Positions 62,540 through 64,000 of a stretch of DNA of 64,000 bases are shown piece by piece (within the stretch, counting starts at the first letter, position 1; every line of letters begins with the position of its first letter). This DNA comes from Polyodon spathula (lineage: Eukaryota; Chordata; Actinopteri; Acipenseriformes; Polyodontidae), in NCBI RefSeq assembly GCF_017654505.1, contig NC_054534.1, positions 47,147,288 to 47,211,287 on the forward strand. Direction: 5' to 3'. A model generated the notes under the pieces. It had not been told where the DNA came from, did no database searches, and saw nothing but the letters and a program-made list of their open reading frames with translations. Made by a program: the position numbers and the translations under genes.

Positions 62540-63450
62540 TTTTCATAGAGACTAAGCGTAGGCCTCTGCAGCGTGTGCTGCAGCACACGTACAGTGAGAG
62601 CAGTCCTTCACCTGCACAGCGATCTTTCTCTTCTGTTAGATAGGTGGCTGCATCCTCACCCCATGTGCCAAGGGAGAGAGGATTACGAAGCTGTCTTCAC
62701 GGTCTTCCTCATCTTCTTCTGCCTCTCCTTCTCCCCTGAGGAATAAGTTCCAAGCGATCGGTGGACTCTATGCAAATGGAGAAGCTCTGGGCAGCAGTTT
62801 CCCACTAAGGAACTGTTGCTGTGTGAACGTTCTGCACTGCCTGCCACACCTGTCCCTTTTGGGTCCCAGGGGGCTATGAGTGCAGATTGGCAGCAGGCTA
62901 GCATGCTCTCCACTGCAGTCTTGCAGGTGCCCTGATCTACAGAACGTGAGGCAAGGCAGTCAATCTTCGATGACAAGTCTGCTACCTTTCCCGTGTCCCC
63001 TGCACTGCACCCGGATTTAACTCTTTGAGATGCAGTCGACCTGGAGTCATCTGACTACAGCGCCTGCTGTTTCCCGGTTTATGGACACCTTATATACGGT
63101 GCATGATGCAGAGAAGCTGGGTTTGGCCCAATATTCTATTGCTGCACTGGTACAGGTGCCTAATATAGTGCTCCTGTACAAGGACGCTATCTGTCCCAAC
63201 AAGCAGTTTCGGGTCTCGGAGGTGATCCTTAAGTGTGGCTGTTCAGCCAGTGCATTCACCACACGGCTGGGCAACTTTAATAGCCATCCAGTTACTATTG
63301 ATGAGGTCCCTCTCTGACAACCACAGGATATCACCACAACAACTGGATGACTTGCATCTGATCAATAAGAACCTGCTCCGTCTGTCTAAACTGAACACAA
63401 AGGAGATGGTGCACTTGCTTCAAAAAAAAGGGAGCCATCTGGAGTGTTGA
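62540..63450 (+). pseudogene. DIRS Gag-like ORF1, broken
   Basis: MDTLYTVHDAEKLGLAQYSI, ALVQVPNIVLLYKDA and CPNKQFRVSEVILKCGCSAS lie in one frame (63081-63317). LDDLHLINKNLLRLSKLN, then TKEMVHLLQKK follow in another (63340-63430). A Ser-rich stretch near 62700-62740 and a cysteine-containing start near 62560 complete the layout seen at 28.3-29.6 kb. Confidence 0.65.
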
Positions 63451-63459
63451 CGTCAGTGC

Positions 63460-64000
63460 ACCATGGACAGCTGGGTGCTTATTACAATTCAAACCAGCTA
63501 CTCTCTGCAGTTCAAGCACGGTCCCCCTCCCTTTCAGGGTGTGACTTCAACATCAGTCATGTACCTGCAAGACGCCGCAGTGGTGTCTCAGGAGGTAGCA
63601 GCTCTGCTGCAAAAGCAGGCTATTTGTATGATAGACCACCTCCAGGTGGAGGACGGGTTCTACACCAGGTATTTCTTGGTGCCCAAGCGGGATGGTGGCT
63701 TTAGACAGGTAAACTTGTATCTGAGCTGAAAGAGGTTAAAAATGTTGATGATGCAACAGCGTCTACAGTCAATCAGGCCAGACGACTGGTTCACCATGGT
63801 GGACCTCATAGAATCCATAACCCCATAAAAACAGCGCACAGGAAGTACCTGCAGTTTACCTTTCAGGGAGTTCCGGGTCTTGCTGTTTGACCTCTAGCTC
63901 TCAGTGCCTTTTCAATGTGCATGGAAGCTATCCTAGCCCCATTGAGACTAAAAAGTATTAATTATTAGTACACAATTATTTGGACAACTGCCTCATTTGT
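63460..64000 (+). pseudogene. DIRS reverse transcriptase, partial, frameshifted
   Basis: 63463-63729 is open: FKHGPPPFQGVTSTSVMYLQ, AAVVSQEVAALLQKQAICMI, DGFYTRYFLVPKRDGGF and RQVNLYLS. About 35 bases (the RPILDLR block) are missing between GGFRQ and VNLYLS relative to the 25.85 kb copy. MLMMQQRLQSIRPDDWFTMV then DLIE follows, and in another frame RKYLQFTFQGVPGLAV. The window ends before the recombinase. Confidence 0.8.

Larger units (their letters stand above)
62083..64000 (+). mobile_element. DIRS-like retrotransposon, cut by the window edge
   Basis: The left ITR includes CCTTTCAAGTACTAAATGTA and CTAAGACCCAAAACCTGTAT. It contains Gag-like ORF1 (62540-63450) and the first two thirds of RT (63460-64000). 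The window ends close to the YLDD region, where TIIWTTAS-like frames and GACAACTGCCTC show a damaged box. Same lineage and strand as the copies at 22.2, 28.0 and 38.3 kb, and the best guide to how those were collinear before insertion and deletion. Confidence 0.85.

Overview
The window is vertebrate nuclear DNA. The mobile elements (Tc1-like, hAT and piggyBac-like DNA transposons, three DIRS-like lineages, L2/CR1-type LINE ends) and the long dinucleotide arrays suggest a ray-finned fish. The DIRS and Tc1 load would suit a non-teleost such as a sturgeon or paddlefish, but that is inference only.

The one host gene I can identify is melk (maternal embryonic leucine zipper kinase), on the + strand. 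Six exons (2374-2511, 20922-21150, 27308-27407, 27651-27819, 36683-36786, 37205-37382) join in phase into 918 coding bases, 305 residues plus stop. They hold the TP-rich regulatory region and the C-terminal KA1 domain; the kinase domain lies off the left edge. Introns of 18.4, 6.2 and 8.9 kb are filled with repeats, while the introns of 243 and 418 bases are not.

Layout. 1-1 kb: end of a REL-endonuclease-type non-LTR retroelement. 3.3-6.6 kb: two adjacent Tc1-like transposons, one with a nearly intact transposase. 6.8-7.5 kb: DIRS remnant. 8.2-10.3 kb: long-inverted-repeat (foldback) element. 13.4-14.9 kb: third Tc1. 15.3-18.7 kb: DIRS of a second lineage, minus strand. 22.2-27.3 kb: a DIRS copy with both ends and an internal complementary region, broken by two hAT elements, ending about 33 bases before melk exon 3 of this window. 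28.0-30.6 kb: internally deleted DIRS. 31.9-34.0 kb: SINE-like repeat split by a piggyBac-like element. 34.8-36.5 kb: second foldback. 37.4 kb: end of melk.

Downstream is intergenic and repeat-rich. 38.3-42.7 kb: DIRS with a fourth Tc1 inside. 44.8-47.2 kb: fifth and sixth Tc1-like elements. 48.2-49.1 and 52.5-53.1 kb: L2/CR1-type LINE 3' ends. 53.9-56.6 kb: third DIRS lineage. 57.0 and 61.5 kb: inverted repeat pair. 62.1 kb to the right edge: another DIRS cut by the window. No second host gene is supported, although a short minus-strand candidate lies near 60.5-60.9 kb.

Nothing here is a convincing new biological system. The most useful observations are the NAGNAG splice acceptor beside a DIRS end, the readable DIRS internal complementary region, the nested-insertion history, and a GTACCG-rich low-complexity segment shared by the DIRS copies. 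All family calls are from reading the sequence, without database searches.
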